A DNA stretch of 64,000 nt from Staphylococcus saprophyticus subsp. saprophyticus ATCC 15305 = NCTC 7292. GTDB lineage: Bacteria; Bacillota; Bacilli; Staphylococcales; Staphylococcaceae. The notes below the pieces were generated by a model, which worked only from the letters and a program-made list of their open reading frames with translations, was not told the origin of the DNA and did not search any database. Location: assembly GCF_000010125.1 (NCBI RefSeq), contig NC_007350.1, forward strand, positions 1,984,001 through 2,048,000. The letters run 5' to 3'. Below, piece by piece: positions 32,780-44,704 of the stretch (positions are counted from its first letter, which is position 1; every line of letters begins with the position of its first letter). Both the position numbers and the translations under genes were made by a program.

Positions 32780-35617
32780 CTATTGTTTTACCGTGTCTCT
32801 TTCTAAGGCTGGTTTTAAATATTTACCAGTATAACTTGCTTCTACTTCTGCAATCTGTTCAGGTGTACCCGTTGCAACAACAGTACCTCCACCGTCGCCA
32901 CCTTCTGGACCTAAATCAATAATATGGTCTGCCATTTTAATGACATCTAAATTATGTTCAATAATAACCACGGTGTCACCATTCTCAACTAACTTGTTTA
33001 AAACTTTCAGTAATCTACTGATGTCATCCACATGTAAACCTGTTGTAGGTTCGTCTAGTATATATATGGAGCGTCCTGTTGAACGTTTGTGTAATTCTGA
33101 TGCAAGTTTCACACGCTGTGCTTCACCACCAGATAATGTTGTCGCAGGTTGACCTAATGTAACATAACCTAAACCAACATCTACTAACGTTTTTAACTTA
33201 CGATGAATTTTCGGAACATTTTCGAAAAATGCCGTCGCTTCTTCAGCAGTCATCGCTAGGATTTCTGCAATATTTTTCCCTTTATAAGTTACTTCAAGCG
33301 TTTCACGATTATATCTCGTGCCACCACAAACTTCACACGGTACGTAGACATCTGGTAAAAAGTGCATTTCAATTTTAATGATACCATCGCCTTTACATGC
33401 TTCACAGCGACCGCCTTTAACATTAAAACTAAAACGACCTTTGGTATAACCTCTGACTTTAGATTCATTTGTTTGTGCAAATATATCTCTAATATTATCA
33501 AAAACCCCAGTATACGTAGCTGGATTTGATCTTGGCGTACGTCCAATAGGCGATTGATCAATATCTATAATTCGGTCTAATTGATCTATACCATTAATTT
33601 CATCATATTCACCTGGTTTCACTTTAGATTTATTGATTTGTTTCGCTAAAGATTTATAAAGCACTTCATTAACTAAAGTACTCTTACCAGAACCTGAAAC
33701 ACCCGTTACAACAGTCATCGTTGATAATGGGAAATCTACATCAATGCCTTTTAAATTATTACTACGCGCACCTTTAACACTAATTTTGCGATCAGTAATG
33801 TCTCTTCTTGCTTCTGGCACTTCAATGCGTTTTTTGCCGCTTAAATATTGTCCGGTTAAAGAGTGTTTGTTGCTCATAACTTGTTTAGGTGTACCACTTG
33901 CAACAATCTCACCACCATGCTCACCAGCGCCAGGACCAACATCCACTAAATAGTCTGCTGCACGCATGGTATCATCATCGTGTTCAACAACGATTAACGT
34001 ATTACCTAAATCACGCATTTCTTTTAAAGTGCTAATTAATCTATCGTTATCTCTTTGATGTAAACCTATGGATGGTTCATCTAATACATATAAGACGCCA
34101 GAAAGTCTAGAACCAATTTGAGTTGCTAGACGGATACGTTGCGCTTCGCCACCAGATAAAGAGCCAGATGCACGATTTAAAGTTAAGTATTCTAGTCCTA
34201 CATTATATAAAAATTCTAATCTAGAATTAATTTCTTTCAATATTTGATTGGCAATTTTTTGGTCTTGTTCTGAAAGCGCAATATGATTATAGGCATCTAA
34301 TGCGTCTTTAATTGAACGCTCAACGATGTCACCAATATTTTTCCCATCTACATAAACTGATAAAGCTTCGCGACTTAAACGTTTACCATGACACGTTTCA
34401 CAAGGTAACTCAGTCATGTACTTACTCATCATTTCTCTTACTAATTCAGAAGGGGAATCATGGTATCGTCTACTGATATTATTTATAACACCTTCAAACG
34501 CCATCGTACGTTTACGAGATTGGCCGTTACGTTGCGTAAATGTGAAGTCTATTTCTTTACCTTTAGATCCGTATAAAATAATATCTTTTTGTCTGTCAGT
34601 TAATTTTTTAAATGGTTTGTCCATGTTAATTTTAAACACTTCGCACACGCGTTTTAATATCGTAGGATAAAAATCCGAACTCGATGATTCCCAAGCAACG
34701 ATTGCACCTTCATTTAAGGTTTTACTCGTATCTGGTACGACTAACTCTAAATCAACCGTTAATTTCTGACCTAACCCATCACATGTAGGGCAAGCACCAA
34801 ACGGACTATTAAAACTAAACATACGTGGCTCTAACTCACCAATTGAAAAACCACAAATCGGACAAGCATGATTTTCTGAGAACTTCAATTCTTCACCGTC
34901 AATGATATCGACAATGAGCGTTCCTTCTGACAATTGTAACGCCGTCTCAATGGAGTCAGCTAAACGCGTTTCGATACCCTCTTTGACAACAAGACGGTCA
35001 ACTACTACCTCAATTGTATGATTTTTATTTTTATCTAAGGCTGGTACTTCATTGACATCTAATATTTCTCCATCAACACGTACACGTACATAACCTTTTT
35101 TTGTTATATCGTCTATCAGTTTTTCTTGAGCGCCCTTTCTATGAGAAACCACAGGTGCTAAGATTTGAATTTTAGAACGTGCTTCTAATTTCATCACTTG
35201 GTCAACCATTTGTTGAACTGTTTGTGATTCTATTTCAATACCATGGTTAGGGCAAAAAGGTTTACCGATACGCGCATATAGTAAACGAATATAATCATAA
35301 ATTTCTGTGACTGTCGCCACAGTAGATCTTGGGTTTTTACTAGTTGTTTTTTGATCAATTGAAATCGCTGGTGATAAACCTTCAATCGTATCGACATCCG
35401 GTTTATCCATTTGACCTAAAAATTGTCGTGCATAGGCACTGAGAGATTCAACATATCTGCGTTGACCTTCTGCATATATTGTATCGAAAGCAAGTGATGA
35501 CTTTCCTGAACCGGAAAGCCCTGTCATAACTATTAATTTATCTTTTGGTATTTCAATATCTACATTTTTTAAATTGTGGGCACGTGCCCCTTTAACTACA
35601 ATGGATGGTTGCTTCAT
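32780..35617 (-). CDS. uvrA: excinuclease ABC subunit A
   Basis: A 945-residue UvrA (start ATG 35617 after AAGGGTGA; a GTG nine bases upstream is less likely). Two ABC ATPase modules: Walker [10 protein letters not shown] (about 31-39) and GVSGSGKST (about 640), [12 protein letters not shown] and [12 protein letters not shown] signatures. Two zinc motifs: [10 protein letters not shown]...CPTC and CEACKGDG...CEVC. It detects helix-distorting lesions and loads UvrB. Second gene of the SOS-controlled uvrBA operon. Confidence 0.98.
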   Translation of the reverse strand: MKQPSIVVKGARAHNLKNVDIEIPKDKLIVMTGLSGSGKSSLAFDTIYAEGQRRYVESLSAYARQFLGQMDKPDVDTIEGLSPAISIDQKTTSKNPRSTVATVTEIYDYIRLLYARIGKPFCPNHGIEIESQTVQQMVDQVMKLEARSKIQILAPVVSHRKGAQEKLIDDITKKGYVRVRVDGEILDVNEVPALDKNKNHTIEVVVDRLVVKEGIETRLADSIETALQLSEGTLIVDIIDGEELKFSENHACPICGFSIGELEPRMFSFNSPFGACPTCDGLGQKLTVDLELVVPDTSKTLNEGAIVAWESSSSDFYPTILKRVCEVFKINMDKPFKKLTDRQKDIILYGSKGKEIDFTFTQRNGQSRKRTMAFEGVINNISRRYHDSPSELVREMMSKYMTELPCETCHGKRLSREALSVYVDGKNIGDIVERSIKDALDAYNHIALSEQDQKIANQILKEINSRLEFLYNVGLEYLTLNRASGSLSGGEAQRIRLATQIGSRLSGVLYVLDEPSIGLHQRDNDRLISTLKEMRDLGNTLIVVEHDDDTMRAADYLVDVGPGAGEHGGEIVASGTPKQVMSNKHSLTGQYLSGKKRIEVPEARRDITDRKISVKGARSNNLKGIDVDFPLSTMTVVTGVSGSGKSTLVNEVLYKSLAKQINKSKVKPGEYDEINGIDQLDRIIDIDQSPIGRTPRSNPATYTGVFDNIRDIFAQTNESKVRGYTKGRFSFNVKGGRCEACKGDGIIKIEMHFLPDVYVPCEVCGGTRYNRETLEVTYKGKNIAEILAMTAEEATAFFENVPKIHRKLKTLVDVGLGYVTLGQPATTLSGGEAQRVKLASELHKRSTGRSIYILDEPTTGLHVDDISRLLKVLNKLVENGDTVVIIEHNLDVIKMADHIIDLGPEGGDGGGTVVATGTPEQIAEVEASYTGKYLKPALERDTVKQ

Positions 35618-35622
35618 TTGTG

Positions 35623-37605
35623 TCACCCTTCTGCTTTTAATTCAAATAGCATATCTCTAAGCTCTGTGGCTTTTTCGAAATCTAAATCTTTTGCGGCTTG
35701 CTTCATTTCTTTTTCTATATTTGCAATTGTTTTTTCGCGTTCTTTCTTCGTCATTTTCTTCGGTACTTCTGTTTGTTGTTGCTCATTTGTTTCATCGTTT
35801 TCAACAGTAGCACTAATCACGTCATGTATTTTTTTATTAATTGTAGTAGGCGTAATGTTATGTTTTTCATTATATGCTTCTTGTATCGTACGACGACGTT
35901 CCGTCTCATCTAACGCATAGCGCATGGAGTCAGTAATTTTATCTCCATACATGATAACTTCCCCGCGACTATTACGTGCGGCACGTCCAATTGTCTGAAC
36001 AAGTGATCTTTGAGAACGTAAAAATCCTTCTTTGTCAGCATCTAAAATAACAACAAGAGACACTTCTGGTATATCAATACCCTCTCTTAACAAGTTAATT
36101 CCAACAATGACATCATACGTACCCATTCTTAAATCTCTAATGATTTCTATACGTTCGAGTGTTTTAATTTCAGAATGCAGATAATTTACTTTGATGCCTG
36201 CTTCTTTTAAATATATCGTTAAATCTTCACTCATTTTCTTAGTCAACGTTGTAACAAGTACACGCTCATTTCGATCGATTCGATCCTGTATCTCACCAAG
36301 TAAATCATCAATTTGATTTTCTGTAGGGCGCACCTCAATCTTAGGATCTAACAGACCGGTTGGACGTATGATTTGTTGAACCATCTCATCTGTATGCTCA
36401 AGTTCAAATGGTCCTGGTGTGGCTGAAACATAAACCAACTGTTTCGTTTTTTCTTCGAATTCCTCGAATTTTAAAGGTCTATTATCTAGTGCACTCGGCA
36501 AACGGAATCCGTGGTCAACTAATACTTGTTTACGAGCACGGTCACCATTATACATACCTCTAATCTGCGGCAAAGTTACGTGCGACTCATCAATCATGAC
36601 TAACCAGTCATCTCCGAAATAATCAAGTAATGTATAAGGTGTTGACCCCATAGGACGTAATGTTAAGTGAACGGAATAATTTTCTATACCCGAACAGAAT
36701 CCCATTTCTCTCATCATTTCTAAATCATAATTGGTACGTTGCTCTAAACGTTGCGCTTCTAACAATTTATTTTCTGCATTTAATTCAGCTAAACGTTCTT
36801 CTAATTCGTTCTCAATTCTTTGAATTGCTGATTTCATTTTTTCTTCACGTGTTACGAAGTGAGATGCTGGGAAGATTGCAAAATGATCGCGTTCTCTTAA
36901 TACTTCTCCAGTTAAGTAATTCACTTCACGAATACGATCAATCTCATCACCAAAGAATTCTACACGGATACACATTTCTTCTCTAGATGCAGGGAAAATC
37001 TCAACGACATCCCCTCTAACTCTAAATGTACCGCGTCTAAAATCTATATCATTTCTTGTATATTGGACGTCCACTAATTTTTTAAGTAATTCACTTCTAT
37101 CCATCTCCATGCCAGCACGTATACTAACGACTAAATCACGGTATTCTTCTGGATTACCCAAACCGTAGATACAACTGACACTGGCAATCACAATCACGTC
37201 ATCTCTCTCAAACAACGCACTGGTAGCTGAATGTCGTAACTGGTCAATCTCATCATTGATTGAAGCGTCTTTTTCTATAAAAGTGTCAGTTGAAGGCACA
37301 TAGGCTTCTGGTTGATAATAGTCATAGTAACTTACAAAGTATTCCACTCTATTTTCAGGAAAAAATTCTTTGAACTCACTATATAATTGGCCTGCTAAGG
37401 TCTTATTATGTGCGATAATCAGTGTTGGTTTACCAACCTGTTTGATTACATTACTCATCGTAAATGTCTTACCAGTACCAGTTGCGCCTAATAGCGTTTG
37501 GTGTCTTTTCCCTTCATTAACACCATTTACAATTTTTTGAATTGCTTCTGGCTGATCCCCTTGAGGTTCAAATTCAGAATGCAGTTTGAACGGATAATGT
37601 TCCAT
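35623..37605 (-). CDS. uvrB: excinuclease ABC subunit B
   Basis: A 660-residue UvrB helicase-like damage verifier. Walker A GATGTGKT at about 40-47, the beta-hairpin region [21 protein letters not shown], helicase motifs DESH and QTIGRAARN, and the C-terminal UVR domain ([27 protein letters not shown]) that recruits UvrC. Promoter with LexA box upstream. Confidence 0.98.
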   Translation of the reverse strand: MEHYPFKLHSEFEPQGDQPEAIQKIVNGVNEGKRHQTLLGATGTGKTFTMSNVIKQVGKPTLIIAHNKTLAGQLYSEFKEFFPENRVEYFVSYYDYYQPEAYVPSTDTFIEKDASINDEIDQLRHSATSALFERDDVIVIASVSCIYGLGNPEEYRDLVVSIRAGMEMDRSELLKKLVDVQYTRNDIDFRRGTFRVRGDVVEIFPASREEMCIRVEFFGDEIDRIREVNYLTGEVLRERDHFAIFPASHFVTREEKMKSAIQRIENELEERLAELNAENKLLEAQRLEQRTNYDLEMMREMGFCSGIENYSVHLTLRPMGSTPYTLLDYFGDDWLVMIDESHVTLPQIRGMYNGDRARKQVLVDHGFRLPSALDNRPLKFEEFEEKTKQLVYVSATPGPFELEHTDEMVQQIIRPTGLLDPKIEVRPTENQIDDLLGEIQDRIDRNERVLVTTLTKKMSEDLTIYLKEAGIKVNYLHSEIKTLERIEIIRDLRMGTYDVIVGINLLREGIDIPEVSLVVILDADKEGFLRSQRSLVQTIGRAARNSRGEVIMYGDKITDSMRYALDETERRRTIQEAYNEKHNITPTTINKKIHDVISATVENDETNEQQQTEVPKKMTKKEREKTIANIEKEMKQAAKDLDFEKATELRDMLFELKAEG

Positions 37606-37737
37606 GGCGACACATGCCTCCTAATTAAGTCTATATCTCTTATTTCGAACCTATTACAATTTGTTTATCTTAAAACGTTCATATATTGATTCTTTACATA
37701 TCATTTATTCAGATGAATGGTTCTATACTCGTTATAT

Positions 37738-37778
37738 ATATTAACAGATTTATGAATACAAAAACAAACATTTGTTCG
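37738..37778 (-). promoter_or_regulatory. uvrBA promoter with LexA (SOS) box
   Basis: Minus strand: CGAACAAATGTTTG at 37778-37765, one mismatch from the Gram-positive LexA consensus CGAACRNRYGTTYG. It overlaps the -35 TTGTTT (37767-37762), followed by an 18-bp spacer and -10 TAATAT (37743-37738). Confidence 0.8.
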
Positions 37779-37804
37779 TAGTTTTAATACTTCTTTTTAT
37801 AAAG

Positions 37805-37834
37805 AAAAAACAAACATAGTATGTCACCATGTTT
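37805..37834 (-). terminator. csbA terminator
   Basis: Minus strand: GCAAACATG / CTATGTTTG arms followed by TTTTTT, about 105 bases after the csbA stop. Confidence 0.55.
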
Positions 37835-37937
37835 GCATCCATTTGATTTTATATCATAAAAACTTCTTTTTTTTGAAGTTATATTATTATAAATCTCTTA
37901 TTTAATTATAGCAATTAGGTTGCTCAATGCTTATTAT

Positions 37938-38177
37938 TCAATCATCATCTTTTTTATGCAACTCTAATTGGTCGATGATAAGATACCCCGCTAATAATGA
38001 AACGACATCTATGAAAATGATCCATTCATTATGAAAGAACCCCTTTTCAACTGATACACCTATTAAAATTAAAGTCAATATTGTACCTACCCATTTGCTT
38101 CTTGTTAGCACACTGAATAATATAACAAAAACACATGGGAAAAAGGATGCCAATATATACCAAATCATGGAATTCAC
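37938..38177 (-). CDS. csbA: CsbA-like small membrane protein (DUF2198)
   Basis: A 79-residue (or 76 from ATG 38168) protein with three hydrophobic segments (IWYILASFFPCVFVILFSVL, VGTILTLILIGVSV, WIIFIDVVSLLAGYLIID) and a charged tail. In B. subtilis csbA is a sigma-B-controlled gene upstream of uvrB, so the synteny supports the name. GTG at 38177 overlaps the HD gene's stop. Function unknown. Confidence 0.8.
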   Translation of the reverse strand: MNSMIWYILASFFPCVFVILFSVLTRSKWVGTILTLILIGVSVEKGFFHNEWIIFIDVVSLLAGYLIIDQLELHKKDDD

Positions 38178-38815
38178 CCATTCCTATTATTTAAAATTGC
38201 CATTGTTGTTTCACGCAATTCAGATCTTGGTATGAATTTCTCTGTTAGCATCTCTGGGATGATATTCTCGATAAAATCTTGAACTGAGCTAAGATGATCA
38301 AATTGCATGATTGTCTCTAGTGACATTTCATAAATTTCAAAAAATAACTGTTCTGGATTACGTTTTTGTATTTCTCCGAAAGTTTCATATAATAAGTCAA
38401 TTTTATCAGCAACCGACAACAATTGTCCTTCTAAGGAATCATCTTTACCTTCTTGTAATCGCTCACGATAAATAGCTTGATATGGCTCTGGAATTTCCTC
38501 ATTTATAAAATGGTCTACCATTTCTTCTTCTACTTGAGAAAATAATTTTTTCAATTCTCCACTTGCATATTTCACCGGTGTCTTAATATCGCCAGTAAAT
38601 ATTTCGGCAAAATCATGATTTAATGCTTTCTCATATAAACTTTTCCAATCGACTTCATTACCATGATATTCCTCTACAGTACCTAAATATTGAGCGATTT
38701 TTGTCACTTTGAATGAATGAGCAGCGACGTTATGCTCAAAATATTTAAATTTACCCGGCAATCTAATTAATTTTTCCAAATCAGATAAACGTTTAAAATA
38801 TTGATGTACACCCAT
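38174..38815 (-). CDS. HD-domain phosphohydrolase (YfbR-like 5'-nucleotidase)
   Basis: A 213-residue HD protein. Metal-binding residues: His in NVAAHSFKVTKIA, His-Asp in ALNHDFAEIFTGDIKTPVKY, and Asp in LLSVADKIDLLYE. Family members such as YfbR remove phosphate from 5'-deoxynucleotides. The exact substrate here is inference. GGAGGCGATGTC precedes ATG. Co-transcribed with csbA (4-base overlap). Confidence 0.88.
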   Translation of the reverse strand: MGVHQYFKRLSDLEKLIRLPGKFKYFEHNVAAHSFKVTKIAQYLGTVEEYHGNEVDWKSLYEKALNHDFAEIFTGDIKTPVKYASGELKKLFSQVEEEMVDHFINEEIPEPYQAIYRERLQEGKDDSLEGQLLSVADKIDLLYETFGEIQKRNPEQLFFEIYEMSLETIMQFDHLSSVQDFIENIIPEMLTEKFIPRSELRETTMAILNNRNG

Positions 38816-39208
38816 GACATCGCCTCCTAGTTTATTAAAAAATGATTATTCTTGATTTTATAATATCATTCAACGCGTTAAATGTCTTATCAATATCATT
38901 GAAAAATAATAATCATTTAATTTAACTCATATAATAAAAATAGGTTATATTTCAACGGTATAGTTATCAATGATTTAGGTATAGTCTGGGCGTAGTACAA
39001 AAATATTGGATTTGTTTCTATGGCGTTGGTGATTGATGACGCATCAAAAACGATGCAGCTTGAAATACTGCTATAATCGTTTGTTTAAGCTACTCTGCTT
39101 GTTATCTATACATTAAAAGTTCGAGATATTTCCTCATATCCCGAACTCTTATTTCGATAGCGTCACTTCAAATCAAATCATTTTTCTTCACAGAAGGATA
39201 GATTTTTT
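38816..39208. other. intergenic region HD gene / LysM-CHAP gene
   Basis: About 390 bases. Beside the terminator at 39118-39148 I see an AT-rich left half and a weakly structured middle (38990-39090, short repeats GACGCATC / GATGC). No gene. Confidence 0.45.
39118..39148 (-). terminator. terminator of the LysM-CHAP gene
   Basis: Arms AGTTCGAGATAT / ATATCCCGAACT with a 6-base loop; minus-strand tail CTTTTAATG. Confidence 0.6.
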
Positions 39209-40162
39209 TTAGTGAATATAATTATATTGGCCTGTGTTATGGATTGTTCTATATGATTTTTGACCTACACCTTGCCAATTCATTTCAGATACGACAATTG
39301 AACCATCTGCATTTTTACTTTCAACAACACCTACATGACCATAGTTGCCTGCAGTACTTTGGAATATAGCACCTACTTCAGGCGTGTTGTTCACTTGATA
39401 GCCACTTTGCTGTGCTGCTGAAGCCCAATTATTCGCATTTCCCCATAAGTTTCCAACTGATTTCCCTAATTGTTGTCGACGATCAAAAGCATAATATGTA
39501 CATTGACCCCAATCATAATAGTTACTACCGTTAGAAGCGTGTGACACTGGGCTATACTGATAATTTGAAGTTACCTGTTCATTTGCAGTTGTATTCGAAA
39601 CTTGCTGTCTATCCGAAGCGGAATAATCATTGTTCTGCCATGTTTGCGTTGCACTTGGCGTGATATTCCCTGACGTACGCACATTACGTATAGTATTGTT
39701 TTCTGCTTTATTGCGTTCGTCATCATTTATTTGTGCTGTTGGTTGAACTGCTTCATGACTGTTAAATATTTGCTGTAATTGGTTATTAAGATGCGCTGAA
39801 CCTTTTTCTGATACCGCAACTAATTGACCTGGATAAATGACTTCACCTAAATTTGGATTCAATTGATACAATTGGTTCATTGTCATTTGATGTCTTTCAG
39901 CAATTGCTTTAATCGTATCTCCATCCTTAACTTCTACAATGTCAGAATCCGGTAATACGATGGTTTCCCCAACTTGAACATAGTCTCTATTCTGTAAGTG
40001 ATTTAAATTTTGTATTTCTGTCGTAGTAGTTGCAAATGTTTGTGCTATATCTGTCAATTTAGCATCTTCTTTTACTGTGTGTATTTGGTCTGCTGATGCA
40101 ACATGATTCATACCAAAAAACAAGGCTGCCGAGGTGATAGAAAATGTTAAACCTTTCTTCAT
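39209..40162 (-). CDS. secreted LysM-CHAP peptidoglycan hydrolase (SsaA/Sle1 type)
   Basis: A 317-residue exported wall hydrolase from ATG 40162 (AAAGGATG upstream; an earlier start at 40198 would spoil the signal peptide). Signal peptide residues 1-24, cleaved after VASA. Two LysM domains (about 26-70, IHTVKEDAKLTDIAQTF...; about 75-120, VEVKDGDTIKAIAERHQMTMNQLYQLNPNL). A Ser/Asn/Gln linker, then a CHAP amidase/endopeptidase domain (about 205-317) with Cys in DWGQCTYYAFDRR and His in NYGHVGVVES. It cleaves peptidoglycan during growth or separation. A WalR-like box lies upstream. Confidence 0.93.
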   Translation of the reverse strand: MKKGLTFSITSAALFFGMNHVASADQIHTVKEDAKLTDIAQTFATTTTEIQNLNHLQNRDYVQVGETIVLPDSDIVEVKDGDTIKAIAERHQMTMNQLYQLNPNLGEVIYPGQLVAVSEKGSAHLNNQLQQIFNSHEAVQPTAQINDDERNKAENNTIRNVRTSGNITPSATQTWQNNDYSASDRQQVSNTTANEQVTSNYQYSPVSHASNGSNYYDWGQCTYYAFDRRQQLGKSVGNLWGNANNWASAAQQSGYQVNNTPEVGAIFQSTAGNYGHVGVVESKNADGSIVVSEMNWQGVGQKSYRTIHNTGQYNYIH

Positions 40163-40234
40163 TAAGTTTTCATCCTTTACTGTCTTAATTTTAATCAAAC
40201 ATACTATAGCATAATAAAAACAAAGATTTTCTAT

Positions 40235-40251
40235 TGTTATGGTTTTGTAAC
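40235..40251 (+). promoter_or_regulatory. putative WalR binding site
   Basis: TGTTAT-GGTTT-TGTAAC fits the WalR consensus TGTWAH-N5-TGTWAH exactly. It lies 73 bases upstream of the LysM-CHAP start, in reverse orientation to the gene. WalKR is the staphylococcal regulator of wall hydrolases of this type. Confidence 0.6.
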
Positions 40252-40425
40252 ATAACAGTCAACTTTATATTTCAAACACCTATATTACAAGTCGATAAAT
40301 ACGCCACAAACCTTGCCATTAAAGTATTTAACATGTTTGAGATGATAGATTTCAAAACTTACTCGTAATATTAAAGATTGCATTTTACATATTTAATTAA
40401 ATATTTATCTATCCTTTATCAAACA

Positions 40426-40477
40426 AAAAGAGCCAGATCACAATCTGAACTTTTAATAAGATTGCGCGCTGACTCTA
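40426..40477 (-). terminator. prfB terminator
   Basis: Minus strand: outer arms AGAGTCAG / CTGGCTCT with inner AATCTTAT...AGATT pairing and TTTTTG tail, 60 bases after prfB. Confidence 0.7.
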
Positions 40478-40536
40478 CATATTTAAATATATCTTTCTTA
40501 TATTATGTTTCATTAAAATAGCTGTTTAATGGCTAC

Positions 40537-41659
40537 TTAACCTTCATTTTCATGTTGATCCATTTGACTGCGTAAGAATGCTTCAATAAATGGACCAATG
40601 TCGCCATCCATAACAGCATCTACTTTACCCGTTTCTTCGTTTGTACGGTGATCTTTAACCATAGCATAAGGATGGAATACGTAAGATCTAATTTGACTAC
40701 CCCAGCCGATTTCTTTTTGCTCACCACGAATTTCTGCCATTTCTTGTTCTTGCTCTTCAATTTTTAATTGATATAGTTTAGATTTCAATGTTTTCATTGC
40801 TGCTTCTCTGTTTTTGATTTGTGAACGTTCGTTTTGGTTATTTACTACGATCCCTGTTGGATGGTGTGTAATTCTAATCGCTGATTCAGTTTTGTTAATG
40901 TGTTGCCCACCAGCACCAGAAGCTCTAAACGTATCGACTGTGATATCATCTGGATTAATATCAATTTCAATCTCAGTATTATTGAATTGAGGTATAACAT
41001 CACATGATGCAAATGATGTATGTCTTCGACCAGATGAATCGAAAGGTGAAATACGCACAAGACGATGCACGCCTTTTTCAGCTTTTAAATAACCATATGC
41101 GTTATGTCCCTTAACGATCAGCGTCACACTTTTAACACCTGCTTCGTCACCAGGTAAATAGTCCGCAATTTCGACATTGAATCCTTTCTGCTCACAATAA
41201 CGTTGATACATTCTCAAGAGCATATTCGTCCAATCCTGTGACTCTGTACCGCCTGCACCTGGATGTAATTCCATGATGGCATTATTCGCGTCATAAGGCC
41301 CATCAAGTAATAATTGTAACTCGAACTGATCTAATTCATTTTTAAAATCTTGAACGCTTTGCTCTAAATCTTGCTTCATCGTTTCATCATCTTCTTCGAG
41401 TAACAAAGCTCTCGTAGTATCCATATCTTCAAGTTCAGACTCTAATGTTCTATATGCATTCACTACTGATTTTAAAGCATTATTCTTATCAATAACGTCC
41501 TGAGCCTTTTCTTGGTTATCCCAAAATGTTGGATCGGTCATCATTTCTTCATATTCTTGTATGTTCGTCTCTTTTGCTTCTAAGTCAAAGAGACCCCCTA
41601 AGTTGTTCTAGTTTTTCATTATACGTATCTATATTACGTTTTATCTCTGACAATTCCAT
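40537..41659 (-). CDS. prfB: peptide chain release factor 2 (programmed +1 frameshift)
   Basis: RF2, which releases peptides at UGA and UAA. The gene begins at ATG 41659 (ATG 41662 directly before is an alternative; AGGAGAG upstream). The first 24-25 codons ([24 protein letters not shown]) end at an in-frame TGA (41587-41585) within CTTTGAC. An internal Shine-Dalgarno AGGGGG just upstream promotes the +1 shift, after which [24 protein letters not shown]... continues to 40537. Later features: GGQ motif in [19 protein letters not shown] and the codon-recognising domain. This is the classical autoregulatory frameshift, not damage. secA lies upstream. Confidence 0.95.
41584..41602 (-). promoter_or_regulatory. 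prfB +1 frameshift site
   Basis: Minus strand AGGGGGTCTCTTTGAC: Shine-Dalgarno-like AGGGGG, then slippery CTT followed by the TGA stop and C. Low RF2 lets ribosomes slip +1 and complete the protein. Confidence 0.95.
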
Positions 41660-41810
41660 CATGCATCTCTCCTATGATTATTTGAATGAAATAATAAACT
41701 ATAACGTATTTCATTTATTTGAAGTTAATAACTCTATTCTACAGAAGTTTGCGGTTTAATTACAACTTTATCTAATTCAAATAAATACCTAACCAAACTT
41801 AATTACAAAA

Positions 41811-41856
41811 TAAAACCGAAAGTTAATGACTACTCATCAAAACTTCCGGTTTTATA
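41811..41856 (-). terminator. secA terminator
   Basis: Arms AAAACCGGAAGTT / AACTTTCGGTTTT on the minus strand with a 20-base loop and T-rich tail, just after the secA stop. It lies about 150 bases before prfB. Confidence 0.75.
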
Positions 41857-41871
41857 ACCTGTCACTATGAA

Positions 41872-44403
41872 CTATGCACCGTGACAGTTTTTATATTTTT
41901 TCCCGCTTCCACAAGGGCAAGGGTCATTTCTACCAATATGTTCATCTTTCACATAAGGTTCTGCTTTAGCTTTTTCTTTACCATCTTCGGCTGAAACGTG
42001 CTCTGCTTTACCAAAGTCTGTTGTTTTATCTCTTTCAAGATCATCTTCTACTGAAACAACCGATTTCAAGATATACTTACTAACATCTTCTTCGATATTT
42101 TGCATCATCGTATCGAAAAGTTGATGACCTTCATTTTGATAATCGCGTAAAGGATTTTGTTGACCATAAGAACGCAGATGAATACCTTGTCTTAATTGAT
42201 CCATCGTATCAATATGATCTGTCCAATGCGTATCTATAGAACGAAGTAAAATCATTCGTTCAAATTCATCAAATTGTGTTCCAATTTTTTCTTTTTGGTC
42301 TTTTAATGCAATTTCAACTTTATTCCAAACGAATTCGAAGATATCCTCGTTGTCTTTACCTTTAATATCTTCAACTTTTATATCGCCTTCATTTAAGAAT
42401 ACATCGTCTACATAGTTAATGAATGGTTCATAATCTGGATCGTCCGCTTCTTCATTTACATAGTAGTTCACGCTTCTTTCAAGTGTTGAGCGTAGCATGT
42501 CATTAACTAAACCACCACTTTCATCACTATCGATGATACTATTACGTTCACCATAAATAATTTCACGTTGTTTACGTAAAACATCATCGTATTCAAGTAC
42601 ACGTTTACGTGCGTCGAAGTTATTACCTTCAACACGTTTTTGCGCAGATTCAACCGCACGTGAAACCATTTTAGATTCAATTGGCGTAGAATCATCCATA
42701 CCTAAACGGTTCATCATGTTTTGCAAACGTTCTGAACCAAAGCGCACCATCAGTTCATCTTGAAGTGATAAGTAGAAACGACTGTCCCCTTTATCACCTT
42801 GACGTCCTGAACGACCACGTAATTGATCATCAATACGACGTGATTCATGACGTTCTGTGCCGATAACAGCTAAACCACCAAGTTCTTGAACACCATCACC
42901 TAGTTTGATATCCGTACCACGACCAGCCATGTTGGTAGCTATAGTTACTGCGCCTCGTTGACCAGCACCTGCAACAATATCGGCTTCACGTTCATGGTTT
43001 TTAGCATTTAAAACATCATGACGCACACCATTTTTCTTCAATAAATTTGAAATGTATTCACTGGTTTCAACTGCAACTGTACCAAGTAATACCGGTTGGC
43101 CAGCTTTATGTTTTTCAATAACGTCTTGAACAACTGCATCAAATTTACCTTTTTGGCTAATATAAATTAAGTCTGGTTTATCAACACGTTGCACTGGTTT
43201 GTTCGTAGGAATTTGTGTAACCGTCATATTATAAATGTTTCTAAACTCTTCTTCTTCGGTCTTCGCAGTACCTGTCATACCAGATAACTTATTATACATT
43301 CTGAAATAGTTTTGGAATGTGATTGAGGCCATTGTTTTAGATTCATTTTGAATTTTCACGCCCTCTTTAGCTTCAATCGCTTGGTGCAAGCCTTCAGAGA
43401 AACGACGTCCAGGCATTGTACGACCCGTAAATTGGTCTACAATAAGGACTTCACCTTTATTAACCATGTAGTCAACATCTCTTTGTAATGTCACGTGCGC
43501 ACGTAGTGCCGTATTGATATGACTGATAACATCTACATTATTTACATCATATAAATTATCAATTTTAAACATGCGTTCTGCTTTATCGATACCTTGTTCA
43601 GTTAATTGTACCGCTTTTGTTTTTTCGTCATAATTATAATCATCTTCACTCTTAAGCATTTTTGCAAACACATTTGCTTGTGTATAAAGTGATGTCGATT
43701 TCTCTGCTTCACCAGAAATAATTAAAGGTGTACGTGCTTCATCAATTAAGATGGAATCAACCTCATCGATAATCGCAAAGTTTAATGGTCTCATTACACG
43801 TTCTTCTGCATAATTTACCATGTTGTCACGCAAATAATCGAAACCTAATTCATTATTTGTACAATACGTAATATCACACGCATATGCTTCACGTTTTTCA
43901 GTAGTTGTTTTACTATTTAAATTTAAACCTACAGAAAGTCCTAAAAATTCATACAGTTCAGCCATTTCTTGACTCTGAACACTTGATAAATATTCATTGA
44001 CTGTTATGACATGTACACCGCGACCAGTTAACGCATTTAAATATACGGGCATTGTCGCTGTCAACGTTTTACCTTCACCTGTTCTCATTTCGGAAATATC
44101 GCCGCCATGAATCGCGATACCACCCATAACTTGCACTTTGTAAGGAATCATATTAAACACACGTTTTGACCCTTCTCGTACTAGTGCAAATGCTTCCGGT
44201 AAAATATCATCCAATATTTTGTTTTGTTTTTTTATATCTTCTTCGCTCTGTAATTTTTCTTGGAATGCGCTTGTTTTGGCTTTAATTTCTTCATCAGTTA
44301 ATATCGACATATCCTCTTCAAGTGCAAGGACCTTGTCGGCTAATTTACCAAGGCGTTTTATTTCTTTTTTATTGCCATCTGCAATTTTTGATAAAAAACC
44401 CAT
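41872..44403 (-). CDS. secA: preprotein translocase motor ATPase SecA
   Basis: An 843-residue SecA1. Walker A in MRTGEGKT (about residues 105-112), Walker B region [23 protein letters not shown], helicase motif [11 protein letters not shown] and the C-terminal SecB/zinc motif [13 protein letters not shown]. It drives Sec-dependent export at SecYEG. The length agrees with S. aureus SecA1. Followed downstream by prfB, the usual order in Firmicutes. Confidence 0.98.
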   Translation of the reverse strand: MGFLSKIADGNKKEIKRLGKLADKVLALEEDMSILTDEEIKAKTSAFQEKLQSEEDIKKQNKILDDILPEAFALVREGSKRVFNMIPYKVQVMGGIAIHGGDISEMRTGEGKTLTATMPVYLNALTGRGVHVITVNEYLSSVQSQEMAELYEFLGLSVGLNLNSKTTTEKREAYACDITYCTNNELGFDYLRDNMVNYAEERVMRPLNFAIIDEVDSILIDEARTPLIISGEAEKSTSLYTQANVFAKMLKSEDDYNYDEKTKAVQLTEQGIDKAERMFKIDNLYDVNNVDVISHINTALRAHVTLQRDVDYMVNKGEVLIVDQFTGRTMPGRRFSEGLHQAIEAKEGVKIQNESKTMASITFQNYFRMYNKLSGMTGTAKTEEEEFRNIYNMTVTQIPTNKPVQRVDKPDLIYISQKGKFDAVVQDVIEKHKAGQPVLLGTVAVETSEYISNLLKKNGVRHDVLNAKNHEREADIVAGAGQRGAVTIATNMAGRGTDIKLGDGVQELGGLAVIGTERHESRRIDDQLRGRSGRQGDKGDSRFYLSLQDELMVRFGSERLQNMMNRLGMDDSTPIESKMVSRAVESAQKRVEGNNFDARKRVLEYDDVLRKQREIIYGERNSIIDSDESGGLVNDMLRSTLERSVNYYVNEEADDPDYEPFINYVDDVFLNEGDIKVEDIKGKDNEDIFEFVWNKVEIALKDQKEKIGTQFDEFERMILLRSIDTHWTDHIDTMDQLRQGIHLRSYGQQNPLRDYQNEGHQLFDTMMQNIEEDVSKYILKSVVSVEDDLERDKTTDFGKAEHVSAEDGKEKAKAEPYVKDEHIGRNDPCPCGSGKKYKNCHGA

Positions 44404-44704
44404 TCTGTTCGCTCCTTTAGCTTTTTAACTCTTCGCTTACAACAATTTATGATATCATTTATAAGCTTAAATTTACACTTATTGACTTGTCTAAAGTGTC
44501 TTACATTGAAATTATATTTCTTGTTCACTTACATTTCTATTTATTTTAAAATAATTGATTATAATCTTGTTCAATAAAAATATACACAAATAGCTATATC
44601 ACTTTCAAATTATTACATAGTAACATAGCAAAAATTAAGCGTCCACGATTTAACATCATCGTGAACGCTATAGTATAAATGCTACTTACCTTACATTAAA
44701 CGTC
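44404..44704. other. intergenic region secA/hpf
   Basis: About 300 bases: secA upstream region (a TATAAT at about 44561-44566 on the minus strand may be its -10, without a good -35) and the hpf terminator. Confidence 0.4.
44638..44672 (-). terminator. hpf terminator
   Basis: Minus strand arms TAGCGTTCACGAT / ATCGTGGACGCTT with loop and TTTTTG tail, about 30 bases after hpf. Confidence 0.75.

Larger units (their letters stand above)
37606..37937. other. intergenic region uvrB/csbA
   Basis: About 330 bases, with the uvrBA promoter and LexA box (37738-37778), the csbA terminator (37805-37834) and a small AACTTC/GAAGTT hairpin with a T-loop (about 37860-37881). Confidence 0.6.
40199..40536. other. 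intergenic region LysM-CHAP / prfB
   Basis: About 340 bases with the WalR-like box (40235-40251) and the prfB terminator (40426-40477). The middle, 40265-40420, shows nothing distinct. Confidence 0.5.

Noticed and set aside
40265-40420. Riboswitch or leader RNA upstream of the LysM-CHAP gene
   Set aside because: No conserved riboswitch core or stable multi-stem fold could be drawn; only AT-rich sequence.
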